Positions 23,192 through 30,947 of a DNA stretch of 40,074 nt are shown one piece after another. The DNA comes from Tissierellia bacterium (GTDB taxonomy: Bacteria > Bacillota > Clostridia > Tissierellales > Peptoniphilaceae). The stretch's first letter is position 1. Every line of letters begins with the position of its first letter. Below the pieces are notes generated by a model. The model made no database searches and was not told where the DNA came from. It saw only the letters and a list, made by a program, of their open reading frames with translations. The position numbers and the translations under genes were made by a program. The stretch lies in NCBI GenBank assembly GCA_030537765.1, contig JAUNVH010000013.1, forward strand, positions 1 through 40,074, given 5' to 3'.

Positions 23192-24599
23192 CTTCTTCCA
23201 CCACAGCAATTTTATTCATATTATCAGTTAAATTCACTATATTAAAATTATTATCTATTAAAAATTTAAGATAGTCTAGAATTTCTTTAGTAATCAATTC
23301 ACCAGGCGCCAATAAAGGCACACCTGGGGGATATGGAATAACTGAAACTGCGCTTGTATATCCCAAAGATTCTTCGAGCTTAATAGACTTTTTCTTTCCA
23401 AAGTATGCTAAACTTGGTTTCATCTTTATTATTGGTCTTGGCATGTCTAAAGAAATATCTAAAATATTTTCTCTCTTATAATTAATTGCTATTTCTCTAA
23501 CAGCATTTAGCAGTTTTTCAAAATCGTTTTTTGTATTCATAACAGTAGTTACTGCCAAGACATTGTAATAATCGCTCATCTCCATACGTATATTATAATC
23601 TTTATATAAGATTTCTTGCAAGCTGTTTCCTCTTATTCCTTCGATTCCAAATAAAATTTTGGTAATATCTAAATCGTAAATTGTTTCATCTTTAAAATCT
23701 TTTATGAACAGATTTACATTAGGTATAGATTCTAATTGGTTAATTATCCACTCCATAAATTCATAATTATTATCGAGTCTATTCCCGCCAATTTCGTCCA
23801 TATAAGCTACTGCCATCTCGTTCGAGAGAGTAAATAGATAAGATGGCGAAGTTGTAGTATAGAGTTGATAACGGTCTTTCAATCTATCCATGTCGATTCT
23901 ATCTGAACAGACATGCAGCATAGAAGTTTGAGTAAGGCCAGTTATCGTCTTATGAGTGGAATGGATCACAATATCTGCACCACATTTGATTGCAGATTTC
24001 GGCAATTTTTTTGAAAATACAAGATGCGATCCATGAGCTTCATCTACTATTAAAATTTTACCATAACTATGCACTATATCGGCAATCGCTTCTATATCAC
24101 TTACTACACCATAATAATTTGGACTTGTGATTATCACAGCTTCTATTTGAGGGTCTTTTTGTAGATGCATCTTTACATCTTCGACATTTATACCTGAAAG
24201 CAATTTATTCTTATTATTATAGTTTGGATATAAATATTTAGGTTTTAAATCATTTAGTATTAAAGAATTATAAATAGATTTATGAGAGTTTCTTTGAATT
24301 AAAACTTTTGAACCTCTATCAAGACACGCGCTCATTGCAATATAATTGCTTCCAGTAGAGCCATTTACGCCATATAGAGTATGCTTAGTCCCCATAATCT
24401 TTGCAGCCAATTCTTGCGACTGCTTTATAATGCCATTGGGTTCCAAAAGATTATCCATACCATAAGTTTCAGTCGTGTCCATCATTGGCATTAAATTCCA
24501 GTCAATATTTGTTATTTTACCAGCATGCCCTGGAAAGTGGAACGATACGCTATTTTCATCAACCAATTTTCTCAAAGCCTCGTAGACTGGTTGTTTCAT
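23184..24599 (-). CDS. Orn/Lys/Arg decarboxylase family PLP enzyme
   Basis: Fold-type I PLP-dependent decarboxylase, likely making a polyamine or diamine from a basic amino acid. The 471 residues show the N-terminal HFPGHAG, GVNGSTGSN (78-85, phosphate binding), VDEAHGSHL (185-193), and HSTHK (213-217), where Lys217 should carry PLP. The C-terminal PYPPGVPLLAPGE is conserved in the family. It lacks the N-terminal wing domain of the E. coli inducible enzymes, as in Bacillus YaaO and SpeA. Substrate (lysine, arginine or ornithine) cannot be assigned from sequence. It is the first gene of the tmk operon, with its own promoter, and diverges from an AraC-type regulator. Confidence 0.92.
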   Translation of the reverse strand: MKQPVYEALRKLVDENSVSFHFPGHAGKITNIDWNLMPMMDTTETYGMDNLLEPNGIIKQSQELAAKIMGTKHTLYGVNGSTGSNYIAMSACLDRGSKVLIQRNSHKSIYNSLILNDLKPKYLYPNYNNKNKLLSGINVEDVKMHLQKDPQIEAVIITSPNYYGVVSDIEAIADIVHSYGKILIVDEAHGSHLVFSKKLPKSAIKCGADIVIHSTHKTITGLTQTSMLHVCSDRIDMDRLKDRYQLYTTTSPSYLFTLSNEMAVAYMDEIGGNRLDNNYEFMEWIINQLESIPNVNLFIKDFKDETIYDLDITKILFGIEGIRGNSLQEILYKDYNIRMEMSDYYNVLAVTTVMNTKNDFEKLLNAVREIAINYKRENILDISLDMPRPIIKMKPSLAYFGKKKSIKLEESLGYTSAVSVIPYPPGVPLLAPGELITKEILDYLKFLIDNNFNIVNLTDNMNKIAVVEEDE

Positions 24600-24636
24600 A
24601 TTCCTTTATTACCACCTTTTTTCTTTTCTATTTCAT

Positions 24637-24645
24637 ATTATAACA
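24637..24645 (-). promoter_or_regulatory. extended -10 promoter of the decarboxylase operon
   Basis: TGTTATAAT on the minus strand gives a leader of roughly 30 nt before the ATG at 24599. No convincing -35. The inverted repeat at 24676-24693 lies about 30 bp upstream of this element, where an activator or repressor could act. Confidence 0.65.
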
Positions 24646-24675
24646 TAATCGCCATCTTTTAAATAGATAGAATGT

Positions 24676-24693
24676 TATAAGAAAAGTCTTATA
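24676..24693. promoter_or_regulatory. inverted repeat TATAAGA-N4-TCTTATA, candidate operator
   Basis: Perfect 7-bp arms (24676-24682 and 24687-24693) separated by AAAG, in the 210-nt region between the divergent decarboxylase and AraC genes. There is no U-tract, so it is not a terminator. Its position near the -35 region of the decarboxylase promoter suggests a protein-binding site. This is inference. Confidence 0.4.
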
Positions 24694-24718
24694 TCCATTT
24701 CAATTATAGTTGTTATTT

Positions 24719-24736
24719 GTAATTGTGATAAATTAC
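24719..24736. promoter_or_regulatory. inverted repeat GTAATT-N6-AATTAC, candidate operator
   Basis: Perfect 6-bp arms with a GTGATA spacer, about 24 bp upstream of the -35 of the AraC-family gene. Its position suits a regulator of either divergent gene. Low information content in AT-rich DNA makes this weaker than the repeat at 24676. Confidence 0.3.
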
Positions 24737-24759
24737 TTATTAATATTGCTTCAATATCC

Positions 24760-24788
24760 TTGATTTTAATATCGATTTAAAATATAAT
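24760..24788 (+). promoter_or_regulatory. promoter of the AraC-family gene
   Basis: TTGATT (24760-24765), exactly 17 bp, then TATAAT (24783-24788): the best sigma-A promoter in the window. The ribosome binding site AAAGGAG follows at 24798-24804, before the ATG at 24810. Confidence 0.8.
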
Positions 24789-24809
24789 TATAAAAAGAAA
24801 GGAGCGATC

Positions 24810-25670
24810 ATGCATTATTTAATTAATTCTAAAGATTTTGAAGACTTTCCATTTATCAAGACGAAGCTTATGTATCTAAATATTGCCAAAGCCGAAAGAC
24901 CATCGAAAGCTGGTTCTTTCAAATCACCTTATACCGATTTTTTCTATGTGATTTCTGGTTCTGGAACTCTTTGGATAGATGGCGAAGAAGAAATGGATGT
25001 CAAAACAAACGATCTCGTAATTTTAACTTCTAGACGTGGAGATATTTCTATGACTTCACCACGTGGTACGATGAAATATATGCTTATAGGTTTAGACGGG
25101 ATTTCAATAATTGAAAAAATGGATTTAAGCATAAATCAAAATGCCGCCGTAAAATATAATTTAAACAAAGCTGATCCAGTTTTAAAATCATATTTGAAAG
25201 ATGTCGTACGTGAAACTAGTGAAAAAAGAGGCAATTATATAAAGATTGTAAGTTCTTTAATCGATGCAATTATAGAAATTATTGCCAGAGAGGAAATTGC
25301 TACATTCTATCCTTATAAGGCCAAAAAACATAGTAATGAATGTGCGTATATAAAGAAATATCTGGATGAAAATTACTATGAAGATATAACTCTTGATAGC
25401 CTCGCGAATTTGGCATATATGAATAAATACTATTTAGTACATGAATTCAAAAAATACACAGGTACTACACCAATCAATTATCTAATCGATAGACGATTGG
25501 AAAAAGCAAAGGAATTGATTTTAGATTCAAATCTAACGATGGAGGAAATTGCAAAAACCGTTGGCTTTAATTCTCAATCATACTTCAACCAAATATTTAA
25601 AAAGAAGGTAAATGCATCTCCTTCAATGTATCGTAGCAAAAAATTGAATATGTTAAAACGAAAAATGTAA
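24810..25670 (+). CDS. AraC-family transcriptional regulator
   Basis: Cytoplasmic DNA-binding protein with a sensory cupin domain. The 286 residues have an AraC-type cupin at about 25-110 (SPYTDFFYVISGSGTLWIDG and the following strands), a linker helix region, and a C-terminal pair of helix-turn-helix motifs at about 180-280. In the latter, ITLDSLANLAYMNKYYLVHEF is the first HTH and MEEIAKTVGFNSQSYFNQIF the second, followed by the usual SPSMYR. The effector is unknown. The gene is divergent from the amino acid decarboxylase, which is a likely but unproven target. It has a clear promoter and is closed by its own terminator. Confidence 0.93.
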   Translation: MHYLINSKDFEDFPFIKTKLMYLNIAKAERPSKAGSFKSPYTDFFYVISGSGTLWIDGEEEMDVKTNDLVILTSRRGDISMTSPRGTMKYMLIGLDGISIIEKMDLSINQNAAVKYNLNKADPVLKSYLKDVVRETSEKRGNYIKIVSSLIDAIIEIIAREEIATFYPYKAKKHSNECAYIKKYLDENYYEDITLDSLANLAYMNKYYLVHEFKKYTGTTPINYLIDRRLEKAKELILDSNLTMEEIAKTVGFNSQSYFNQIFKKKVNASPSMYRSKKLNMLKRKM

Positions 25671-25677
25671 TTTCTTG

Positions 25678-25725
25678 AAAAAACATAAGCGATCGATAGA
25701 ATACTTTCGAAAGCTTATGTTTTTT
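25678..25725 (+). terminator. terminator after the AraC-family gene
   Basis: A 13-bp stem (AAAAAACATAAGC with GCTTATGTTTTTT) with a 22-nt loop that can itself pair partly. The T-run on the 3' side follows the stem, 7 nt after the stop codon. The A-run on the other side means it could also work for minus-strand transcripts. Confidence 0.85.
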
Positions 25726-25770
25726 ATTTAGAATAGATTGTATTTGATTATATTTTTTCATCTACCATTA

Positions 25771-25798
25771 GAAAAAAGAGAGGAATTGTCCTCTCTTT
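25771..25798 (-). terminator. terminator of the EF-G2 gene
   Basis: On the minus strand AAAGAGAGGA pairs with TCCTCTCTTT (10 bp) around a 4-nt loop and is followed by a T-run. It starts 15 nt after the stop codon at 25814. Confidence 0.9.
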
Positions 25799-25813
25799 AT
25801 TGCTTAAATTCTA

Positions 25814-27874
25814 TTATTCTTCTTTATTGGCTTCAGCCATTACTTTTTCAGTGATATTTGAAGGAACTTCTTCATATCTTACAAATTCCATCTTAAATGA
25901 ACCTCTAGCTTGAGTCATTGCTCTTAAATCAATCGCATATTCAAATAACTCAGCTTGTGGAGCTTCTGCAATCAATAATTGTGATCCGTCAGCTTGCTGG
26001 TCCATGCCTAAAATTCTGCCTCGGCGTTTGTTCATATCGCCCATAACATCACCTAAATAGGCTTCAGGAATTAATACTTCAACTTTCATTATTGGCTCAA
26101 GTAGTACTGGATTAGCTTCCTCCATGCCCTTTTTAAAAGCAAGTGATGCAGCTATTTTAAATGCCATTTCGTTTGAGTCAACATCATGGTATGAACCGTC
26201 ATATAGAACTGCTTTAAAATTCACAACAGGATATCCCGCAAGTACGCCTTTTTCTTTAGATTCTATAATCCCTTTCTCAACGGCTGGGAAATAGTTTCTT
26301 GGAACTGCTCCTCCAAAGACTTCTTCGTCAAATTCAAATTCTTCTTCTGAGGGCTCAAATCTAATCCAGACATCACCATATTGTCCTGCTCCACCTGATT
26401 GTTTTTTATGTCTGCCTTGAACACTGGCAGTTGATTTTATCGTTTCTCTATAAGGTATTATAAACGGAACTTTTGTAACGCCGACACCAAATTCATCTTC
26501 TAGTTTATCGATTATAACTTGTAGTTGAACGCTACCCATTCCACCAATCGTAAGTTGCTTAGTTTCAGGATTTCTTTCTATTACAAAGCTAGGATCTTCT
26601 TCTTGTAATTTGATTAAGGCATTTGAGATCTTTTCTTCGTCCCCTTTTGAAGCCGGCTCTATTGCATAATAGAGGGTTGCTTGTGGATATTTTAAGCGCT
26701 TATAGACTACTGGATTATCTTTTGTGCATAGAGTATCTCCAGTCAAAGTCGCTTGCAATTTAGTTGTACAGCCTATATCTCCTGCTTCAATTTTGTCTAT
26801 AGCAATCTGTTGTTTACCTTTTATTATCGATAAACTACCTAATTTTTCATTTTTATCTTTGCAAGGATTATATATAGCAGTATCTTTAGTTAAACTGCCA
26901 GTCAAAACTTTAAATAATGATATCTTTCCTACGAATGGGTCAGATATGGTTTTAAACACAACTGCTGAAAACGGTTCATCGGAAGAAACTTTAATATCTT
27001 CTCCGTCTTCTCTTCTAAAGCCTATATGTGCCATATCATTATTAGGTGCAGGTATATAGTTAACAATATGATTTAATAAAATATCTATACCTATTGCCTT
27101 TTCCCCTGAGCCAACTAATAAAGGAACACATCTACCCTCTATAATGGCTTGAGTTACGCCCCTTAAAAGATCTTCTCTTGTAAATTTTTCACCAGCAAAA
27201 TATTTTTCCATCAAGACTTCGTCTGCTTCTGCAACAATTTCTGCTATTTCCTCGTATATTCTTTCTGTTGCTTTTAACTGATCATGTGAAAGTTCGATTT
27301 CTTTCGGAGCGCCATCAGTATATTCATATCCTTTTTGGAAAATTACATCTGTTACCCCTTTAAAACTCTCGCCTTCACCAATTGGAATGGAAAATGGAAT
27401 AACTTTTTTGCCAAATTCAGCTTCCAATTCGTCCATAATCTTTCTAAACGATGCATGTTCATCGTCAATTTTGTTTACAAAGATTAAGCGAGGCAAATCG
27501 ATTTTTTCTGTATATTTCCATACTTGCTCTGTACCAACTTCGATTCCGCTAGTTGCATCTATGACTAACAAAGCAGCTTCAGAAGCTCTAAGCGCAGCAT
27601 AGACTTCGCCCACAAAGTCCATATATCCTGGAGTGTCAATAATATTAATTTTTTTGTCTCTCCATTCAACCGGTATGACTGATGTACCTATACTAGACTG
27701 TCTGTTCATTTCTTGTTTTGAGAAGTCAGAAACCGTATTTTTGTCTGCTACAGATCCTATTCTCTTAGTTGCCCCCGATTGGAACAACATCGCTTCGGTA
27801 AGATTAGTCTTTCCCGATCCACTGTGACCTACAAGAGCTAAATTTCTTACATTTTCAGTTTTGTAAACCTTCAT
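25814..27874 (-). CDS. elongation factor G-like protein (EF-G2 group)
   Basis: Translational GTPase of the EF-G2 type rather than the main translocase. The 686 residues have the full EF-G layout: G domain with P-loop GHSGSGKT (16-23), DTPGY (80-84) and NKID (134-137), then domains II to V. In canonical EF-G the P-loop is AHIDAGKT and the switch II motif is DTPGH, whose His drives GTP hydrolysis. Tyr84 replaces that His here, a known mark of EF-G2. A mycobacterial EF-G2 has been reported to bind GTP but lack ribosome-stimulated GTPase activity. The gene is not next to rpsL, rpsG or tuf. It has its own promoter, leader and terminator. The ATG at 27874 follows GGAGG. Role unknown; fusA2 would be a reasonable label. 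Confidence 0.92.
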   Translation of the reverse strand: MKVYKTENVRNLALVGHSGSGKTNLTEAMLFQSGATKRIGSVADKNTVSDFSKQEMNRQSSIGTSVIPVEWRDKKINIIDTPGYMDFVGEVYAALRASEAALLVIDATSGIEVGTEQVWKYTEKIDLPRLIFVNKIDDEHASFRKIMDELEAEFGKKVIPFSIPIGEGESFKGVTDVIFQKGYEYTDGAPKEIELSHDQLKATERIYEEIAEIVAEADEVLMEKYFAGEKFTREDLLRGVTQAIIEGRCVPLLVGSGEKAIGIDILLNHIVNYIPAPNNDMAHIGFRREDGEDIKVSSDEPFSAVVFKTISDPFVGKISLFKVLTGSLTKDTAIYNPCKDKNEKLGSLSIIKGKQQIAIDKIEAGDIGCTTKLQATLTGDTLCTKDNPVVYKRLKYPQATLYYAIEPASKGDEEKISNALIKLQEEDPSFVIERNPETKQLTIGGMGSVQLQVIIDKLEDEFGVGVTKVPFIIPYRETIKSTASVQGRHKKQSGGAGQYGDVWIRFEPSEEEFEFDEEVFGGAVPRNYFPAVEKGIIESKEKGVLAGYPVVNFKAVLYDGSYHDVDSNEMAFKIAASLAFKKGMEEANPVLLEPIMKVEVLIPEAYLGDVMGDMNKRRGRILGMDQQADGSQLLIAEAPQAELFEYAIDLRAMTQARGSFKMEFVRYEEVPSNITEKVMAEANKEE

Positions 27875-27905
27875 TCAGATTCCTCCATTACTATATTAAA
27901 ATTTT

Positions 27906-27919
27906 TGAAAACGTTTAAT
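27906..27919. promoter_or_regulatory. cre-like site in the EF-G2 leader
   Basis: TGAAAACGTTTAAT matches 12 of 14 positions of the CcpA catabolite-response consensus TGWAANCGNTNWCA. It lies downstream of the probable transcription start, where a bound CcpA would act as a roadblock. The match could be chance in AT-rich DNA. Confidence 0.25.
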
Positions 27920-27944
27920 AATTGTAAATACAATAACATATTAC

Positions 27945-27953
27945 ATTATATCA
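27945..27953 (-). promoter_or_regulatory. extended -10 promoter of the EF-G2 gene
   Basis: TGATATAAT on the minus strand predicts a leader of about 64 nt, one of the longest here. The leader contains a small palindrome (TTGTA-TT-TACAA) and the cre-like site. Confidence 0.55.
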
Positions 27954-27979
27954 TGAAAATATATTTGATTCCATAAAAT

Positions 27980-28567
27980 TCATAAATCTGTATCTAATAG
28001 TTCAAATTTGTCATCTTCATATTTATAAATAACAGGTGTCAGTCCATCTGGGACCTCCATATTCCAAAAATCTTTTATGCCTATACCTCTTATAATATTT
28101 AAAATAGCAATCATAGTCACACCATGTGTGACAATTAAAATATTTTTGTCATTTAAATCTTTGATTTCTTCCAAAAACTTATTTATTCTATTGTATAAAT
28201 CGCAAAAATTTTCAGAATCAGCTGGATTGTAATTTTCGCTGTCATTAAAATATATATCTAATAATTTTGGATACTCTTTTTTAATGTCTTTAAATAGCAT
28301 CCCCTGCCATTTTCCAAGCTCTATCTCTCTTAACTCTCTCTTCTTTATAATCTTTTCATTGCTAAATCCACTAACTAATTTAGCCGTATTAATTGCTCGA
28401 TTTAAATCGGACGAATAAACTTTATCAAAACGTTTGGGTTTTAATTTTTCATGCAAATTTTTAGCTTTCATTTCAGCCTCTTTAGTCAATTCGGAATCGA
28501 GCCATCCTTGCATGCGCCCTTCTCTATTCCATTTCGTTTCGCCATGCCTTATAATATATAATTTCAA
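27980..28567 (-). CDS. histidine phosphatase family protein (phosphoglycerate mutase-like)
   Basis: Branch 1 histidine phosphatase, cytoplasmic. With the chosen start the 195 residues begin MKLYIIRHGETKWN, the standard opening, where the His of RHGE is the phosphate acceptor. YSSDLNRAINTAKLV, ELREIELGKWQG and VTHGVTMIAIL (second catalytic His) follow. The protein resembles GpmB/CobC-type phosphatases; the true substrate cannot be assigned. A GTG at 28576 lies inside the AGGGGTG ribosome binding site. The TTG at 28567, 6 nt downstream, is therefore preferred. It diverges from rqcH, each with a TGTTATAAT promoter. Confidence 0.88.
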   Translation of the reverse strand: MKLYIIRHGETKWNREGRMQGWLDSELTKEAEMKAKNLHEKLKPKRFDKVYSSDLNRAINTAKLVSGFSNEKIIKKRELREIELGKWQGMLFKDIKKEYPKLLDIYFNDSENYNPADSENFCDLYNRINKFLEEIKDLNDKNILIVTHGVTMIAILNIIRGIGIKDFWNMEVPDGLTPVIYKYEDDKFELLDTDL

Positions 28568-28595
28568 AGATTTCACCCCTTAATTTCATACTTCA

Positions 28596-28604
28596 ATTAT
28601 AACA
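28596..28604 (-). promoter_or_regulatory. extended -10 promoter of the histidine phosphatase gene
   Basis: TGTTATAAT on the minus strand, about 30 nt upstream of the TTG start at 28567. No strong -35 box. Confidence 0.65.
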
Positions 28605-28637
28605 TTTAATTTGATTAAAATAAAATATTCAAATTTA

Positions 28638-28646
28638 TGTTATAAT
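28638..28646 (+). promoter_or_regulatory. extended -10 promoter of rqcH
   Basis: TGTTATAAT on the plus strand, about 25 nt before the ATG at 28671, with AGGAGG at 28658-28663 between them. Divergent from the identical element at 28596-28604. Confidence 0.65.
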
Positions 28647-28670
28647 TAAAAATGATTAGGAGGAAATTAT

Positions 28671-30404
28671 ATGGCATTTGACGGAATTGTAACAGGGGCA
28701 GTTGTATCAGAATTAAATGATTTAGTAATCGGTGCGAGAATAGATAAGATTTATCAGCCTTTAATAGATGAAATACATCTTTTTATAAGAACTGCTAACG
28801 ATAATATAAAGCTTTGTATATCGAGTTCCTCTCATATACCGAGAATATATATAGATGAAACTGAAACAAAAAATCCATTAGTTGCACCACAATTTTCAAT
28901 GGTTTTGAGAAAGCATCTCCAAGGCGGAAGAATATTAGCCGTATCGCAAATACAAAATGATAGAGTGATTAAATTTGAAATAGAAAATCATAATGAATTT
29001 TTAGAACTTGAGAAAAAATTTTTGTGGGTCGAAATTATGGGAAAATACAGTAATATTATTCTGACTAATAGCGATATGAAAATTATCGATTCTATAAAGA
29101 GAGTTCCCGCATCAATGAGTAGAATAAGGCAGATTCTCCCAGGACAATCTTTTAAACTTTTAGATAATTCTGATAGATTAAATCCAATTGATTGTGGCAA
29201 AAATGAGTTTATTGAAAAAATTGAAAATTCACCACAAAATCTTAGACTTGACAAATTTTTCTATACTCGTTTTATCGGCTTTAGTCCATTGATAGGCAAA
29301 GAGATTTCAAATCGTGCTAAGCTTGAATTTGATATGCGCCTATCGGCATTAAATGAATTTGACAAAGAAGCAATTTGGATTGCATTTCAAGAAATTGCTG
29401 AGTCCATAAAAAATAAGGAATATAAATTTTTAATCTATTATGACAAAGATTCTTTGGTGGATTTTCATGTTCTAGATATTAAATATTTAAATTGTTATGA
29501 GAAAAAAGAATTTGACAGTATATTTTCTTTAATAAACAATTACTATCTACCAAAGGCAAAAAGAAATATATTCGATCAAAAAGCTAAAGATATGAAGAGA
29601 GCAATAGCACAAAAAATTGAAAAGTCTCAAAACAAATTAACTAAATTGTATGATGAATTAGACGAAGCTAAAAACAGGAAAATATTTAAAATATATGGAG
29701 ATCTCTTAAGCTCCAATCTCCATCTTTTAAATAAGAATAAAGATTTTGTTATTTTAGAAAATTTTTATTCTGATAATTTAGATAAAATAGAAATACCTTT
29801 AGATGAAAAAATTAGTCCTGCGAGAAATGCGGAGAAATATTATAAAAAATATTCCAAATTAAAATTTGCAGAAAAATATTTGAAAACTCAAATAGAAGAA
29901 ACTAAAGGTGAAATTGCATATCTAGATTCAGTAATGACTAGCATAAATTTGGCCGACGATTTAGATCATATTGAAAATTTGAGAAGCGAACTGGTATCGA
30001 CCGGTTATCTAAAAAAGCAGAGCAAGAAGAAGACTAAGCCCGTGAAAGAAAAATACACGGAATATATTTCAGACGATGGAATTAAAATTTTAGTAGGTAG
30101 AAGTAATCGTCAAAATGATATTCTCACCTTTAAAATCGCTAATAGAAACCACATTTGGCTACACGCAAAAGATATTCCAGGCAGCCATGTGATAATATCA
30201 GATTTTAAAGATAATATTTCTGAAAATACACTGCAATTTGCAGCCGATTTAGCAGCAAAATATTCTAAGGCATCTAATACGGGCGCCGTCGATGTAGATT
30301 ATACATTGGTAAAATTTGTAAAAAAACACCCGGCCAATAAACCGGGCTTAGTAATCTATACTGATTTTAAAACAATTACAGGAAATTCTAATATCGAAAT
30401 CTAA
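28671..30404 (+). CDS. rqcH: NFACT protein RqcH (Rqc2 homologue)
   Basis: Ribosome quality control factor that binds 50S subunits carrying a stalled peptidyl-tRNA and recruits tRNA-Ala to add C-terminal alanine tails. It was formerly annotated as fibronectin-binding protein FbpA. The 577 residues start MAFDGIVTGAVVSELN (NFACT-N). The NDR motif gives Asp97 and Arg98, the same positions as the essential pair in Bacillus RqcH. A coiled-coil region lies at about 300-420, and the NFACT-R (DUF814) domain near the end has NHIWLHAKDIPGSHVII. Length is normal. It stands alone with its own promoter and terminator, converging with pyrR. Confidence 0.95.
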   Translation: MAFDGIVTGAVVSELNDLVIGARIDKIYQPLIDEIHLFIRTANDNIKLCISSSSHIPRIYIDETETKNPLVAPQFSMVLRKHLQGGRILAVSQIQNDRVIKFEIENHNEFLELEKKFLWVEIMGKYSNIILTNSDMKIIDSIKRVPASMSRIRQILPGQSFKLLDNSDRLNPIDCGKNEFIEKIENSPQNLRLDKFFYTRFIGFSPLIGKEISNRAKLEFDMRLSALNEFDKEAIWIAFQEIAESIKNKEYKFLIYYDKDSLVDFHVLDIKYLNCYEKKEFDSIFSLINNYYLPKAKRNIFDQKAKDMKRAIAQKIEKSQNKLTKLYDELDEAKNRKIFKIYGDLLSSNLHLLNKNKDFVILENFYSDNLDKIEIPLDEKISPARNAEKYYKKYSKLKFAEKYLKTQIEETKGEIAYLDSVMTSINLADDLDHIENLRSELVSTGYLKKQSKKKTKPVKEKYTEYISDDGIKILVGRSNRQNDILTFKIANRNHIWLHAKDIPGSHVIISDFKDNISENTLQFAADLAAKYSKASNTGAVDVDYTLVKFVKKHPANKPGLVIYTDFKTITGNSNIEI

Positions 30405-30435
30405 TAGAAGGCAAATATTTGTCTTCTATTTTTTT
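30403..30435 (+). terminator. terminator of rqcH, overlapping the pyrR 3' end
   Basis: AATAGAAGGCAAAT and ATTTGTCTTCTATT (30403-30430) can pair along almost their whole length, with a G:U and a small apical loop, followed by five more T. The hairpin begins inside the rqcH stop codon and also covers the last codons of the convergent pyrR gene. For pyrR the tail is less U-rich. Confidence 0.85.
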
Positions 30436-30947
30436 AATATTATAACAGCCTCTTCATCGTCAATTTCTCTAAGCTTAACAGATACGGTCTCAGATTGTGA
30501 TGTTGGAATATTTTTTCCAATATAATCTGCCCTTATAGGCAACTCTCTATGTCCCCTATCGACCAAAGATACTAATTGTACTTTCTTGGGTCTACCCAAG
30601 TCTACAATAGCATCGAGTGCAGCTCTCGCTGTCCTTCCAGTATAGATGACATCGTCTACAAGGATTATAATTTTGCCATCTACATTTACATCGGGTAGTT
30701 CTTTTTCTATATTGGTTTTGGTGTTTTTCAAATCGTCTCTGTAACTGCTAATATTCAAATCAAATACGGGTATCTCAACGCCTTCCACATCTAGAATATT
30801 AGCTTGAATTCTCCTAGCTATGACTGTACCTCTTGTGACGATACCCATTAAAATTAAATCTTTTAAATCTCTATTTTTTTCAATTATTTCATAAGAAATA
30901 CGTTTAATTGTTCGCATTATCTTATCTTGGTCTAATATACTTTTCAT
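30426..30947 (-). CDS. pyrR: pyrimidine operon attenuator PyrR
   Basis: UMP-dependent RNA-binding protein that attenuates pyr operons in many Firmicutes and also has uracil phosphoribosyltransferase activity. The 173 residues keep the PRPP-binding signature VDDVIYTGRTARAA (97-110), MGIVTRG near the start, DISSYRDD-like NISSYRDD (65-72), and the LVDRGHRELPIRADYIGKN region involved in RNA binding. Length is typical. It is the last gene of the long ylm-type operon. No pyr gene or binding loop is visible nearby, so its targets are elsewhere. The ATG at 30947 overlaps the rluD TGA (ATGA). Confidence 0.95.
   Translation of the reverse strand: MKSILDQDKIMRTIKRISYEIIEKNRDLKDLILMGIVTRGTVIARRIQANILDVEGVEIPVFDLNISSYRDDLKNTKTNIEKELPDVNVDGKIIILVDDVIYTGRTARAALDAIVDLGRPKKVQLVSLVDRGHRELPIRADYIGKNIPTSQSETVSVKLREIDDEEAVIILKK

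Noticed and set aside
24719..24736. Rex or FNR binding site
   Set aside because: GTAATTGTGATAAATTAC has a TTGTGA-like half, but the other half does not match either consensus.
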